DNA of 64,000 nucleotides, from positions 1,488,001 to 1,552,000 of the forward strand of contig NZ_CP031728.1 of the NCBI RefSeq assembly GCF_008806975.1. Reading direction: 5' to 3'. Positions 8,251 through 16,766 of the stretch are shown here, piece by piece (position 1 is the stretch's first letter; every line of letters starts with the position of its first letter). The notes under the pieces are model-generated. The model was given only the letters and a program-made list of their open reading frames with translations, was not told the DNA's origin and made no database searches. The position numbers and the translations under genes are program-made. Source of the DNA: Cellvibrio sp. KY-GH-1. GTDB taxonomy: Bacteria > Pseudomonadota > Gammaproteobacteria > Pseudomonadales > Cellvibrionaceae.

Positions 8251-10272
8251 ATGAAAAACTACCGCTCTATTTCTAAAACTCAGAAATTGCTACAGCGCAC
8301 TTGCCTTGCCGTTGGCGTAAGCCTGGCAATGAGTTCAACCGCATGGGCAGGTTGTACTTACACTGTCACCAACAATTGGGGTTCCGGCTTTACGGGAGAA
8401 ATTAAAGTCACTAACGATTCCAGCGCAACCGTAAATATCTGGTCGGTATCCTGGCAGGAATCGGCGGCGACCATTACCAATGCCTGGAACGCAACCCTGA
8501 GCGGATCAAATCCCTACACTGCTGCATCCTTAAGCTGGAATGGCACACTCGCTCCCAAAGCGTCCGCGAGTTTTGGTTTTCAGGCGAATGGTACGGCGGG
8601 GGCACCTAAAGTGAATGGAACTTTGTGTGGTGCGAGTACCTCATCAACACCCGCGTCATCAACCGCCAGCAGCGTTGCCAGTTCAATAAAATCCAGCACT
8701 TCCTCGTCATCAAGCATGACAACGAGCAGCAAATCTTCCAGCTCGGTTGCTGCAACCAGCACCTCAAAATCCAGCAGCAGCGCGCCAAGTGTTTTTTCAT
8801 TCACGATTCAAGAAGCACAAGCAGGCTTCTGTCGTGTTGACGGTATTGCCACTGAAAGTACCAATACAGGCTTCACCGGCAATGGTTATACCAATGCGAA
8901 TAACGCTGTGGGCGCCGCGATTGAATGGGCTGTGAATGCACCCAGCAGCGGCCGTTACACGTTAAATTTCCGTTATGCCAATGGTGGTACTGCACCACGT
9001 AACGGCTCGCTATTAATAAACGGCGGCAGCAATGGTAATTACACCGTTGAATTACCGGTGACTGGCGCCTGGACGACCTGGCAAACGGCCAGCATTGAAA
9101 TCGATTTGATACAAGGAAATAACACCGTAAAACTGTCTGCATTAACCGCCGACGGTTTAGCGAATATTGATTCTTTGAAAATCGACGGCGCACAAACAAG
9201 TGCAGGCACTTGCGGCACTATCGCGAGCAGTTCATCTTCGGTGAAATCCAGCGCGAGCTCCAGCGGTGTTAGCAGCTCTGCAGCAAGCTCAACCGCAACA
9301 GGCACCCTACTCACTTTTGACGGCAACCCTACAGTAAGTTGGTTGAACGGTGCAAAAAGCAAATGGAGTAGCGCGCGCGCGTCCATCGTTTTGTCGTACC
9401 AACTTGCTAACGGCGGCTGGGGCAAAAATATTGATTACAACTCTGTGAGTGCGGGTAATGGCGGGAGCGAAAGCGGCACCATTGACAACGGCGCGACCAT
9501 CACAGAAATGGTTTATCTCGCTGAGTTGTACAAAACCGGTGGCAATACCAGTTATCGCGATGCAGTACGTCGTGCAGCGAATTTTATTGTGAGTTCGCAA
9601 TACTCGACTGGCGCATTACCGCAATTCTATCCCCTAAAAGGCGGCTACGCAGATCACGGCACCTTTAACGATAACGCCATGGCTCGCGCGCTCACTGTGT
9701 TAGATTTCGCCGCAAACAAACGCGCCCCTTTCGATACCGATGTATTCAGCGATACTGACCGTGCGAAATTTAAAACCGCCGTTACCAAGGGTGTGGATTT
9801 TATTTTGAAATCCCAGTGGAAGCAGAATGGTGTGTTAACGGTGTGGTGTGCGCAACACGACGCGAATGATTATTTGCCAAAACCTGCGCGCGCTTATGAA
9901 CTTGAATCTTTAAGTGGTAGCGAATCCGCCGGCGTGCTCGCCTTCCTGATGACGCAACCACAAACTGCGCAAATTCAAGCCGCCGTAAAAGCAGGCCTCA
10001 CCTGGTTTAATAGCCCGAAAACCTATCTGGCAGATTACACCTACGACTCCTCACAAGCCGCCACTAACCCAATCGTGCCCAAGTCCGGAAGCAAAATGTG
10101 GTACCGCTTCTACGATTTGAACACCAACCGCGGCTTCTTCAGCGATCGCGACGGCAGCAAATTCTATGACATCACCCAAATGTCATTAGAACGCCGCACG
10201 GGTTACAGCTGGGGTGGTGATTACGGCAGCAACATAATTTCGTTTGGCAAAAAAGTAGGTTATCTGCAATAA
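8251..10272 (+). CDS. pel10A: Secreted pectate lyase family PL10 with CBM2 and CBM35
   Basis: 673 residues. A signal peptide (about 1-34), CBM2 (35-128; CTYTVTNNWGSGFTGEIK), a Ser-rich linker, a CBM35-like module (about 185-312), a second Ser-rich linker and a C-terminal PL10 lyase domain (about 350-673). Lyase landmarks are GGWGKNIDY, DNGATITEM, FNDNAMARAL and the terminal LERRTGYSWGGDYG block that carries the conserved catalytic Arg region. It cleaves de-esterified polygalacturonate by beta-elimination. The module order matches Cellvibrio Pel10A as I recall it. AGGAAAG precedes the ATG. The first 310 residues are paralogous to those of the upstream pectin methylesterase. Confidence 0.92.
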   Translation: MKNYRSISKTQKLLQRTCLAVGVSLAMSSTAWAGCTYTVTNNWGSGFTGEIKVTNDSSATVNIWSVSWQESAATITNAWNATLSGSNPYTAASLSWNGTLAPKASASFGFQANGTAGAPKVNGTLCGASTSSTPASSTASSVASSIKSSTSSSSSMTTSSKSSSSVAATSTSKSSSSAPSVFSFTIQEAQAGFCRVDGIATESTNTGFTGNGYTNANNAVGAAIEWAVNAPSSGRYTLNFRYANGGTAPRNGSLLINGGSNGNYTVELPVTGAWTTWQTASIEIDLIQGNNTVKLSALTADGLANIDSLKIDGAQTSAGTCGTIASSSSSVKSSASSSGVSSSAASSTATGTLLTFDGNPTVSWLNGAKSKWSSARASIVLSYQLANGGWGKNIDYNSVSAGNGGSESGTIDNGATITEMVYLAELYKTGGNTSYRDAVRRAANFIVSSQYSTGALPQFYPLKGGYADHGTFNDNAMARALTVLDFAANKRAPFDTDVFSDTDRAKFKTAVTKGVDFILKSQWKQNGVLTVWCAQHDANDYLPKPARAYELESLSGSESAGVLAFLMTQPQTAQIQAAVKAGLTWFNSPKTYLADYTYDSSQAATNPIVPKSGSKMWYRFYDLNTNRGFFSDRDGSKFYDITQMSLERRTGYSWGGDYGSNIISFGKKVGYLQ

Positions 10273-10301
10273 CCTTGTTTGAAGTAATCTGATTTACAAA
10301 A

Positions 10302-10329
10302 ACGCCCCAAGCGAACTCGCTTGGGGCGT
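10302..10329. terminator. Bidirectional terminator between convergent genes
   Basis: Thirteen-base arms ACGCCCCAAGCGA / TCGCTTGGGGCGT around a 2-base centre, preceded by AAAA and followed by ATTTGTTT. It sits between the pectate lyase (plus) and the VOC protein (minus). Confidence 0.85.
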
Positions 10330-10372
10330 ATTTGTTTAATCTCTTGCAGGTTTATGCCTACTTAACGCTTCA

Positions 10373-10771
10373 TCAAACCAACCATTCCCGATTCTGCAAC
10401 ACAACGCGATAACCATCGATATCTTCAAACGTCTTACCCAACTGATCCCAGTAATCATTGTAGGCGTTAACCGGTTCAAAACCCGCCGCAAGCATCTTGT
10501 CGCAACATTCTGACCACAGGTGAGGATCAGAAAAATAAAACACCAACAAATTATCTTGAGTTGGTGCTCTACCTACAAACGTTCCCTGGTGGTGAGTAAA
10601 TTCCAAGTGATAGCTATGCCTCTCATGCCCAATAATCGAGCCATCAAAACCATTATGCGCTACAAAACTCCCCAGTAACTTAAAACCCAACCCATCTATG
10701 TACATTTGCGTTATTTTTTTCAGATTATCTGTAGGCCGAGCAATCCTCAACACAGCGGAGGTTGGAATCAT
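10373..10771 (-). CDS. VOC (glyoxalase/bleomycin resistance) family protein, YycE-like
   Basis: 132 residues with the two beta-alpha-beta-beta-beta halves of the vicinal oxygen chelate fold. The N-terminal RIARPTDNL...FYIDGLGF-type start, the HLEFTHH strand and the C-terminal WDQLGKTFEDIDGYRVVLQN ending are typical of the YycE-like subgroup. A metal-binding role or a small-molecule lyase/dioxygenase function is only implied by the family; the substrate is unknown. It stands alone, convergent with the pectate lyase and followed upstream by an independent hydrolase gene 76 bases away on the same strand. Confidence 0.8.
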   Translation of the reverse strand: MIPTSAVLRIARPTDNLKKITQMYIDGLGFKLLGSFVAHNGFDGSIIGHERHSYHLEFTHHQGTFVGRAPTQDNLLVFYFSDPHLWSECCDKMLAAGFEPVNAYNDYWDQLGKTFEDIDGYRVVLQNREWLV

Positions 10772-10847
10772 TTATCATTCACCTTGAGAACAGCTATTTA
10801 CATCGGGGACTGCACAACTTCTTAGTAGGTTCGAGCACAATCACAGA

Positions 10848-12314
10848 CTAACGCAATCGATGATAAATTTCTCGGGCTGCAGATTCCAATCGCTGTTGCG
10901 CTTGCGGATCAGACTCGTTACTTAGGATTGCAATCGCCAAACCCTGTTCAGGAATAAGTGTGGCATAGGAACTAAAACCAAACGAGCCGCCGCTCTGCCA
11001 CAATTGGCGGGTGTTACGCCAATCTGTTTTCATTTGCCAATTGAGCCCGACCGCATACCGGGGTAAAGCACCGTAAGTCGCGGTGTGCGACACGCGCACT
11101 GCCGGGTCACGTTCATCAAGGTGATAGCGTAAATAACGCAATAGATCTTCCGCTGTAGACCGAATACTGCCATCTGCACCGATGATACCAATATTGCGCG
11201 GCATTACCTTGGCTTTCTCGTTGTAGCCGAACGCGAGCTGTGGATGCTCTACTTGTACAACTTGAAGCTCGCTATTCTTCATACGCAGAGGCACAAACAG
11301 TTTTTCAGAGAGCAATTGTGTAAACGGCTTTTGATAAAGCTGCTCAAGAATCAACGCCGCCAGATCTGCCGAAACATTGGAATAACGGAATTGATTACCG
11401 GGTTTTGCTGTCAGCTTGAATGCCCGCAAATCCGTTAGAAAACGCTCGCGGGTATAGCCTGTTCGCGCCGCAATAATGCGATAAGGTATTTGTTCGTAAT
11501 TTTGATCAGCAAAGATCATCGGTTCATCAGGGAAAATCAAGGGCAGTCCCGAGCGATGGTTCAATAAATGCTTGATGCGAATCGGCTCACCATCAAATAC
11601 CAGATTGTTATAATCGCCGGCCAAATAAGTGCGAACATCATCTTCAAGCGTCAGCTTCTTTTCCACTACCGCCTGCGCCAGTAAGGTACCTGTAAAGGTT
11701 TTACTAATTGAAGCGATTTCATAACGGGTATTGTTTGTCGGGAGAATCGCTTTGTCGTGTTCCGTCGTACCGTAGTGAAACAGATAGGATTTTTTCTGGT
11801 AATAGATACCGACTGAAAAACCCACCGTGCGCGGATCGCGCCTCAAGTTTTGCAATGCTGTATCAACCTGCTTTTCAAGTGCGCTGCGCCGCGGATTACT
11901 GCTGGCCAACACGGAGCCGGAGTTGCGATTAAGCACAACAAGATTCACATCGTTAAACTGCGTAGCCGATGCCGCACTGAGTTCGAGCCGCACCGTTTGT
12001 TGCTCGCCCTTTAATGCAAAATATTTGACGCTGTCTAAATCATCCGTCAATTGGCTACTTTTTATTGCACCACAACGGTTACGACTTTCCTGCAACCAAG
12101 CCACAAACTCCTGCTCATCAACGCGCTGTTTATACGGCTCACTCGCCATTGAATACAATGCATTAAAATCACTTGCATTGTAATGCTTGATAAAGCTGTC
12201 CTTTAGGGTTTGATGTGCACCAACATCAACGACAGAAGTTTCGGCCACCGAATTAAAAGTGAACACAACAAACCACAGCAAAGCAATAAACCTAATGATA
12301 ATCATCCATTTCAC
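10848..12314 (-). CDS. Exported serine hydrolase, beta-lactamase/class C-like fold
   Basis: 488 residues. A signal peptide covers about 1-24. An N-terminal domain of about 110 residues (FIKHYNASDFNALYSM...) resembles the small NTF2/DUF3887-like domains often fused to such hydrolases. The C-terminal domain carries the serine-hydrolase signature SISK (SxxK, nucleophile Ser), YSN (YxN) and a late WQSGGSFGFSS block in place of KTG. The HLLNHRSGLP segment is typical of the family. It should act in the periplasm as an esterase, peptidase or penicillin-binding-like enzyme; the substrate is unknown. No adjacent partner gene is evident. Confidence 0.85.
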   Translation of the reverse strand: MKWMIIIRFIALLWFVVFTFNSVAETSVVDVGAHQTLKDSFIKHYNASDFNALYSMASEPYKQRVDEQEFVAWLQESRNRCGAIKSSQLTDDLDSVKYFALKGEQQTVRLELSAASATQFNDVNLVVLNRNSGSVLASSNPRRSALEKQVDTALQNLRRDPRTVGFSVGIYYQKKSYLFHYGTTEHDKAILPTNNTRYEIASISKTFTGTLLAQAVVEKKLTLEDDVRTYLAGDYNNLVFDGEPIRIKHLLNHRSGLPLIFPDEPMIFADQNYEQIPYRIIAARTGYTRERFLTDLRAFKLTAKPGNQFRYSNVSADLAALILEQLYQKPFTQLLSEKLFVPLRMKNSELQVVQVEHPQLAFGYNEKAKVMPRNIGIIGADGSIRSTAEDLLRYLRYHLDERDPAVRVSHTATYGALPRYAVGLNWQMKTDWRNTRQLWQSGGSFGFSSYATLIPEQGLAIAILSNESDPQAQQRLESAAREIYHRLR

Positions 12315-12747
12315 CCATACAAAATTTGTTTCACCTTACATCAAGCGTATTACCTCAGCACAACTGAAAATGAACTCCTTTATTTAAAGCACATCCCCCC
12401 TTGCTGTTAAAGCGAGAGGGGTGGGTTTTATCTTTCGAATTTTAGCAGTTTTAGCGCCCAATTCGGCAACTTTCAGTCAATTGCGAACATTGTTGACAGG
12501 AAGCCGGGCGAGAGAGAAGACTTTTATGTTAATCGTTCCAATTGTTATCAAAGTTGATTGTTAGTGACACAATGATGAAAAACTTTTACAAAAGCTGGTC
12601 TAGAAAGGTAAGCACAAGAAAGTTGCGCTTACTGCCTGCATGCGCAAATTGATAACAATTTTAAATGCGATGGTGAGAGAGAATAAGGAGTGGTGCCATG
12701 GCTAAAAATTAACTATTGACACCACAGTCGCTTGTTAGGCATACAGT
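12315..12747. other. Intergenic region with inverted repeats and a solitary attC-type box
   Basis: No gene is supported. It contains a 12-bp inverted repeat with arms AATTGTTATCAA (12540-12551) and TTGATAACAATT (12649-12660), about 120 bases across. A GTAAGC/GCTTAC pair (12608-12613, 12627-12632) lies inside. At the right end, 12734-12740 is GTTAGGC, which on the minus strand is the GCCTAAC box that normally opens an integron attC site. No matching closing box is clear, so that attC looks truncated or decayed. Confidence 0.6.
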
Positions 12748-13074
12748 TTAGAAAATAAAATAGCTTATTGGTATAGCAATAAATATTACAATAAAACCCA
12801 AACAACCAGAGCCTGAGCTCCTCCTTGTTTCATAGGCTGACCTCGTTTGCCGTGGCTGAGACTCGACCCATTTTGCATGGCAAGATTTGCAGTAAAACTT
12901 ACTCTTTTTTCTACGCCAAGCTTCAATAGTTCTTTCAGTGTGCGGTGACTCGTTTTTGCAACGAGCACACACAAACGTTTTTTCTTTGGGTTTCTTTTTT
13001 GCCGGTAGATTGGCTATTAAAAAGATGGCAATAAAGGCGAATACCGCATACTTAAGGACTTCTTCATTGCTCAT
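12748..13074 (-). CDS. Small membrane protein with zinc-ribbon, integron-cassette type
   Basis: 108 residues. A hydrophobic N-terminal segment (about 8-25) is followed by CARC...CKSCH, two CxxC-type pairs about 28 residues apart that look like a zinc ribbon. A Ser/Arg-rich stretch and a C-terminal membrane segment (about 90-108) follow. The gene begins 13 bases after the closing GTTAGGC of the attC-like site at 13087-13164 and ends 7 bases before another GCCTAAC box, the geometry expected of an integron gene cassette. I do not recognise a function. The orphan status and compact layout fit cassette genes. Confidence 0.65.
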   Translation of the reverse strand: MSNEEVLKYAVFAFIAIFLIANLPAKKKPKEKTFVCARCKNESPHTERTIEAWRRKKSKFYCKSCHAKWVESQPRQTRSAYETRRSSGSGCLGFIVIFIAIPISYFIF

Positions 13075-13086
13075 TTATATTTCCTT

Positions 13087-13164
13087 GCCTAACGTTGTTA
13101 TAGGCGGCCGCCGTAGGCGGTCCAGTGAAGCGAAGCGGAACGATGCTTGATGACCTTGTTAGGC
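13087..13164 (-). other. attC-like integron recombination site
   Basis: A 78-bp site, read on the minus strand, opens with GCCTAAC (R'' consensus RYYYAAC) and closes with GTTAGGC (R' consensus GTTRRRY), perfectly complementary ends. The interior holds further short inverted segments (GGCGG/CCGCC). The stop codon of the upstream cassette gene is supplied by the R'' box (GCC-TAA-C), a common feature of integron cassettes. No integrase gene is present in the window, so this would be a cluster of attC sites lacking integrase. Strict pairing of the inner L boxes was not established by eye. Confidence 0.7.
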
Positions 13165-13575
13165 TTGTTGCTCCTTTAGTTTGCTTTGCTTATGGATATA
13201 TATGATTGCTCGAATTGCACCAATGTAAATAACCAACTTTATAAGTGTTAACGCTCCAAAGGAGAACGAAGCTCCCGATACAAGCACTAATGTATCCAGT
13301 AGGTGATTAATAAGTAGGATTGCGGCAGCCCAAATTTTTTCTTTATAAGTGAAGTAACCAAACACTGCCATTAAAGCCAGCGTAATTGGAATTGTTGGGT
13401 CGTCCAATAATTCTCCTAGTTCACCTTCTAATACTGACGCTAAAGAAAAAATATACATTCCAGCGGTTATTAAAATTGTAAATCCAACCAACCCGCACGC
13501 TATAAGAATTTGGATCTTTGCTTGCTTTATATCGTTTGGCCCTTTGATATAAGCATCAAATAGATTATTCGCCAC
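13159..13575 (-). CDS. Small multi-pass membrane protein, integron-cassette type
   Basis: 138 residues from a GTG start with AGGA upstream. There are about four hydrophobic segments (near 23-48, 63-75, 80-100 and 105-128) and a Lys/Gln-rich cytoplasmic tail. The TAA stop overlaps the first box of the attC-like site. Upstream of the start, 13595-13601 gives GTTAGGC on the minus strand, as expected for the closing box of a preceding attC or attI. No family is recognised and no function can be assigned. Confidence 0.65.
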   Translation of the reverse strand: MANNLFDAYIKGPNDIKQAKIQILIACGLVGFTILITAGMYIFSLASVLEGELGELLDDPTIPITLALMAVFGYFTYKEKIWAAAILLINHLLDTLVLVSGASFSFGALTLIKLVIYIGAIRAIIYIHKQSKLKEQQA

Positions 13576-14158
13576 AATATCTGATTCCTGTATTGCCTAA
13601 CAGTTTATTAGATTGCACCAACTATATAACCCGCAGAAAGTTATTCCAACTAATTTGATGTGGTGCTGTATAACTCCAAAAAAATGGATGCACTCTCAAC
13701 CGATTTAGCCCATGCTAAACAAAGGGTTAACTATCACTCCTAATTAATCATGGAATTATACGGCACAATTAATCCTAATTAGTTACCGAGTTAATTTGAC
13801 TGACCTTCCCAGCTTTGGGCACATTCCCCTTTTAGAAACTGATGCGATTCGCAAGCTCAGCCTGCGAGACCCGCCCCAAGAAGCGGACACACACTTTACC
13901 TTCGGTGGACCCGGCTGTGGTTCGCTTGCCGTTAATTATTTTCACCGCAGACGCCATTTAAACCAATTAAAAACTATCGCAAATCCAGCGAGAATTACAG
14001 CTTATTACTGCGTTCGCTATGTAACACTACCCTGCCGCAACAGGATTGGGGTTTAAGCATTAGGCGGTACTGATAGCGAGCCTTGTGTTGCAAAACACTA
14101 GCACAAAAAAAATCCGCTGGTGTTAGGCAGCGGATTTTTTGTTTGCAGACATTGCGGA
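13576..14158. other. Intergenic region upstream of the cassette array
   Basis: About 580 bases without a convincing gene; an 86-codon frame at 13796-14056 lacks a good start and protein-like composition. 13595-13601 (GTTAGGC on the minus strand) looks like the closing box of a preceding attC/attI site. Nearby GCACCA (13616-13621) and TGGTGC can pair, but a full site is not clear. The right end holds the pyrB terminator. No integrase remnant was seen. Confidence 0.55.
14105..14140 (-). terminator. pyrB terminator
   Basis: Arms AAATCCGCT (14110-14118) and AGCGGATTT (14129-14137), with A-run on the left and T-run on the right, so it can work in both directions. It lies about 20 bases past the pyrB stop. 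Confidence 0.85.
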
Positions 14159-15229
14159 TTAATTCGAACGTAGCGAGTTATACCAATGCACTTCGCGGGA
14201 ATATTTTTCCACTTGATCAGCCACATCCAACACTAACGCAAATAGCGCCATGCGCACTAACACACCGTTATCGGTTTGACGGAAGATTGCGAGATTGGGG
14301 TTGGTGTTGAGGTCGTTGTCCAGTTCATTGGCATCGGCGCGGGAATCGCGCGGGAGTGGATGCATAATGACGGTGTTGGGTTCGCAATATTGGGTGTAGA
14401 TCGATTGATTCAAACGGAAGCGGCCGCGGTATTGATCTGCTTCTTCCTTACTCGCAAAACGCTCTTCTTGAATGCGCGTAGAGTAAGCAATATCGATATT
14501 GGCAATACTCGCCGGCAAATCGTCAGTGATTGTTACCTTGTGACCAACCTTGCGCAGCTCTTCAACAATGTATTCCGGCATTGCCAATTCTTTGGGCGAT
14601 ACCAAGGTGACACTGACCTTGCTAAATATGCACAACAATTTGCACAATGAGTGTACGGTACGGCCGTGCTTTAAATCACCAATCATGGCAATACGTAAGC
14701 CATCGAGATCACGCCCCTTGGAGCGCAACTCTTTGCGAATGGTGTAAAGATCCAACAAGGCTTGTGTTGGGTGCTCATTGGGGCCATCACCGCCGTTGAT
14801 AACGGGTACACGGCTACCTTCGGCAAATTCCGCCACCGAACCTGCATGCGGGTGGCGCATACAAATTACATCGCTATAACCGGACAGCACACGCGCAGTA
14901 TCAAATAATGATTCGCCTTTGGTGAGTGAAGAGCTTTCAAAACCCGTGGTTTCACGCACATTGCCACCCAGCAAATTAAATGCAGCCCCAAAACTTACGC
15001 GGGTCCGCGTGCTGGGCTCAAAAAACATGTTACCGAGAATTGCACCCTCCAGCACACGCGTGACTTTGCGACGCAAGGCATAGGGTTCCATAGTGTCGGC
15101 CACATCGAAAATACGCTGAATGTCGGCACGTTCAAATTGGGTAATGGAGAGAATATGGGCACCGGTGAAGTTCACAGGAGAATCCTTAGCGGAGGCCGCT
15201 GGTTGGGGTAGCAGGAAATCGGGCGCCAT
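14159..15229 (-). CDS. pyrB: Aspartate carbamoyltransferase (catalytic chain)
   Basis: 356 residues, somewhat longer than the ~310 of E. coli PyrB. It catalyses carbamoyl phosphate plus L-aspartate to N-carbamoyl-L-aspartate, the committed step of pyrimidine synthesis, in the cytoplasm. The carbamoyl phosphate loop FEPSTRTR, the HPTQALLDLYTI helix, the MIGDLKHGRTVHSL strand and HPLPRDSRADANELDND are all intact. The extra length is an N-terminal tail of about 20 residues and a C-terminal extension. No pyrI or dihydroorotase-like pyrC' gene is adjacent, so the enzyme does not depend on an immediately linked partner. A terminator follows directly; the upstream oxidase gene is 90 bases away on the same strand. 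Confidence 0.93.
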   Translation of the reverse strand: MAPDFLLPQPAASAKDSPVNFTGAHILSITQFERADIQRIFDVADTMEPYALRRKVTRVLEGAILGNMFFEPSTRTRVSFGAAFNLLGGNVRETTGFESSSLTKGESLFDTARVLSGYSDVICMRHPHAGSVAEFAEGSRVPVINGGDGPNEHPTQALLDLYTIRKELRSKGRDLDGLRIAMIGDLKHGRTVHSLCKLLCIFSKVSVTLVSPKELAMPEYIVEELRKVGHKVTITDDLPASIANIDIAYSTRIQEERFASKEEADQYRGRFRLNQSIYTQYCEPNTVIMHPLPRDSRADANELDNDLNTNPNLAIFRQTDNGVLVRMALFALVLDVADQVEKYSREVHWYNSLRSN

Positions 15230-15318
15230 TTTAGCGGCAGATGGGGTTCATACCAACGGCATTGATGAAAATAATCCGATTTAAATTCCAAGCGGCGAGA
15301 ACCCCTTGAAACAAATTA

Positions 15319-16488
15319 TCAATGCACAGGGAGCAAGGATACCAAGGCAGTGTCTGCACGACGCTCTTTGGTAGGTAAGGATGGCATCAACCGCTGCAAC
15401 GCCTGTTCAGCCGTAGCGCGATAGGTGGTCAACTTGCCCCCCATCACCGACAGCACGCGCGGATGGGCCTCATCGTCTACTGCAAACATAACCTCCCGTG
15501 GGCGAGAAAAAGCTTGCTTCTCACTTTTAGGCAACACACGCAAACCGGCAAAGGTCTCAACCTGCCCTTCTGGTATTGCCAAATCGGAAAAGTAATGGCG
15601 CAAAGTAGCCAGGAGATATTCCCGCTCTTCATTGGAGCAAACCGCTTTCTCTGGCAGGCCTTGATGAACCTTCTCCGTGGTTCCGACTAGCAGCTGCCCC
15701 TCCCAGGGTAATACGAATACGGCGCGCTTATCGCTCGGTGCCTCCAGATAAAAATATTGGTCCAACAGCGGAGGCAATAACAAATGGCTACCTTGCACGA
15801 GTTCAATTCCCGGTGTCGGTAGCGCCGGCGAAACCTTAGCGAGAACATCCTGAACCCAAGGACCAGCGCAGTTCACCAGCACCCGACAACTAACCGACTC
15901 ATGTTTGTTGCCTGTTTCTATCTCAACCTTGCAACACTGCCCATTGCGCTCAGCGGAAATAAATTGGGCCGGCATCATCAAATCGGCTCCGAGCAACACT
16001 GCGGACTGCAATACCGAGCGCGTCAGGGCCGCATCATCGGTTTGAGCCTCGTAGTAGCGAAATACGGCTTTGAGATTATCCTGTCGCAACCCGGCCAAAT
16101 CCGACCACTGTGCTTTGGGTAACTGCCTGAAGAGGGAATCTTTGGTAAGCCCGGCCAGGAATGCATAAAGGCTTAAGCCGGCACGAATCGTTAACGGGGA
16201 CCGCGTTGAATCCTCATAAACAGGAATGTGAAGCGGCTTTAGCTTCACCAACTCCGGAGCCAAGCGCAGCAACAACGCTCGCTCATGCAAACTTTCATGC
16301 ACCAGACCAAATTGGGCCGACTCAAGATAACGCAGACCACCGTGGATCAGCTTGGAGGATTTACTCGATGTACCCGCAGCAGGTGCGGTTTTTTCCACTA
16401 CGAGCACAGAATAACCCGCCGCCGCCGCCGCTTGAGCAACGCCAGCCCCCTGAATACCCGCCCCAATCACGACCAGGTCGTATTTCAT
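15319..16488 (-). CDS. Short FAD-dependent glycerol-3-phosphate dehydrogenase-like oxidoreductase
   Basis: 389 residues. The N-terminus carries the dinucleotide-binding VVIGAGIQGAGVAQAAAAAG and the GlpD-type signature SSKSSKLIHGGLRYLE. RAVFVLPWEGQLLVGTTE and the late VMGGKLTTYRATAEQAL block match the DAO/GlpD family. Canonical aerobic GlpD is about 500 residues with a C-terminal helical domain; that domain is missing here, so the protein is a short relative and glycerol 3-phosphate may not be the substrate. Neighbours are pyrB and an acetaldehyde dehydrogenase, neither of which belongs to glycerol metabolism. Likely a peripheral membrane or cytoplasmic flavoenzyme. Confidence 0.8.
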   Translation of the reverse strand: MKYDLVVIGAGIQGAGVAQAAAAAGYSVLVVEKTAPAAGTSSKSSKLIHGGLRYLESAQFGLVHESLHERALLLRLAPELVKLKPLHIPVYEDSTRSPLTIRAGLSLYAFLAGLTKDSLFRQLPKAQWSDLAGLRQDNLKAVFRYYEAQTDDAALTRSVLQSAVLLGADLMMPAQFISAERNGQCCKVEIETGNKHESVSCRVLVNCAGPWVQDVLAKVSPALPTPGIELVQGSHLLLPPLLDQYFYLEAPSDKRAVFVLPWEGQLLVGTTEKVHQGLPEKAVCSNEEREYLLATLRHYFSDLAIPEGQVETFAGLRVLPKSEKQAFSRPREVMFAVDDEAHPRVLSVMGGKLTTYRATAEQALQRLMPSLPTKERRADTALVSLLPVH

Positions 16489-16766
16489 TCTTGTTATTCC
16501 GGCAATTTAGTCTGCAAAGATCTGAAAGACTTGGTGAGTATAGTTCAGCAATGTAAAAATGTTCGACAAAGCTGTCGCCTTTCTTTGCATTATCTTTTAT
16601 TAAAAAATCGGTGCTTATCGCCAGACAAATTTGACCTACTCCCGCAACAAAGCGGGAAATTGGAACAGAGGATAGGTACTGACGAGAAATGAACGGGTGA
16701 AAAAAACGAACAAGGGAAGCGGGAGGTGTTTAATCGCTAGAAAACACCTCCTTGTGACGGTAGGGC

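Noticed and set aside
13796..14056. 86-codon plus-strand frame upstream of pyrB
   Set aside because: No plausible start signal, unusual Cys/Arg-rich composition and no recognisable family; it is likely non-coding.
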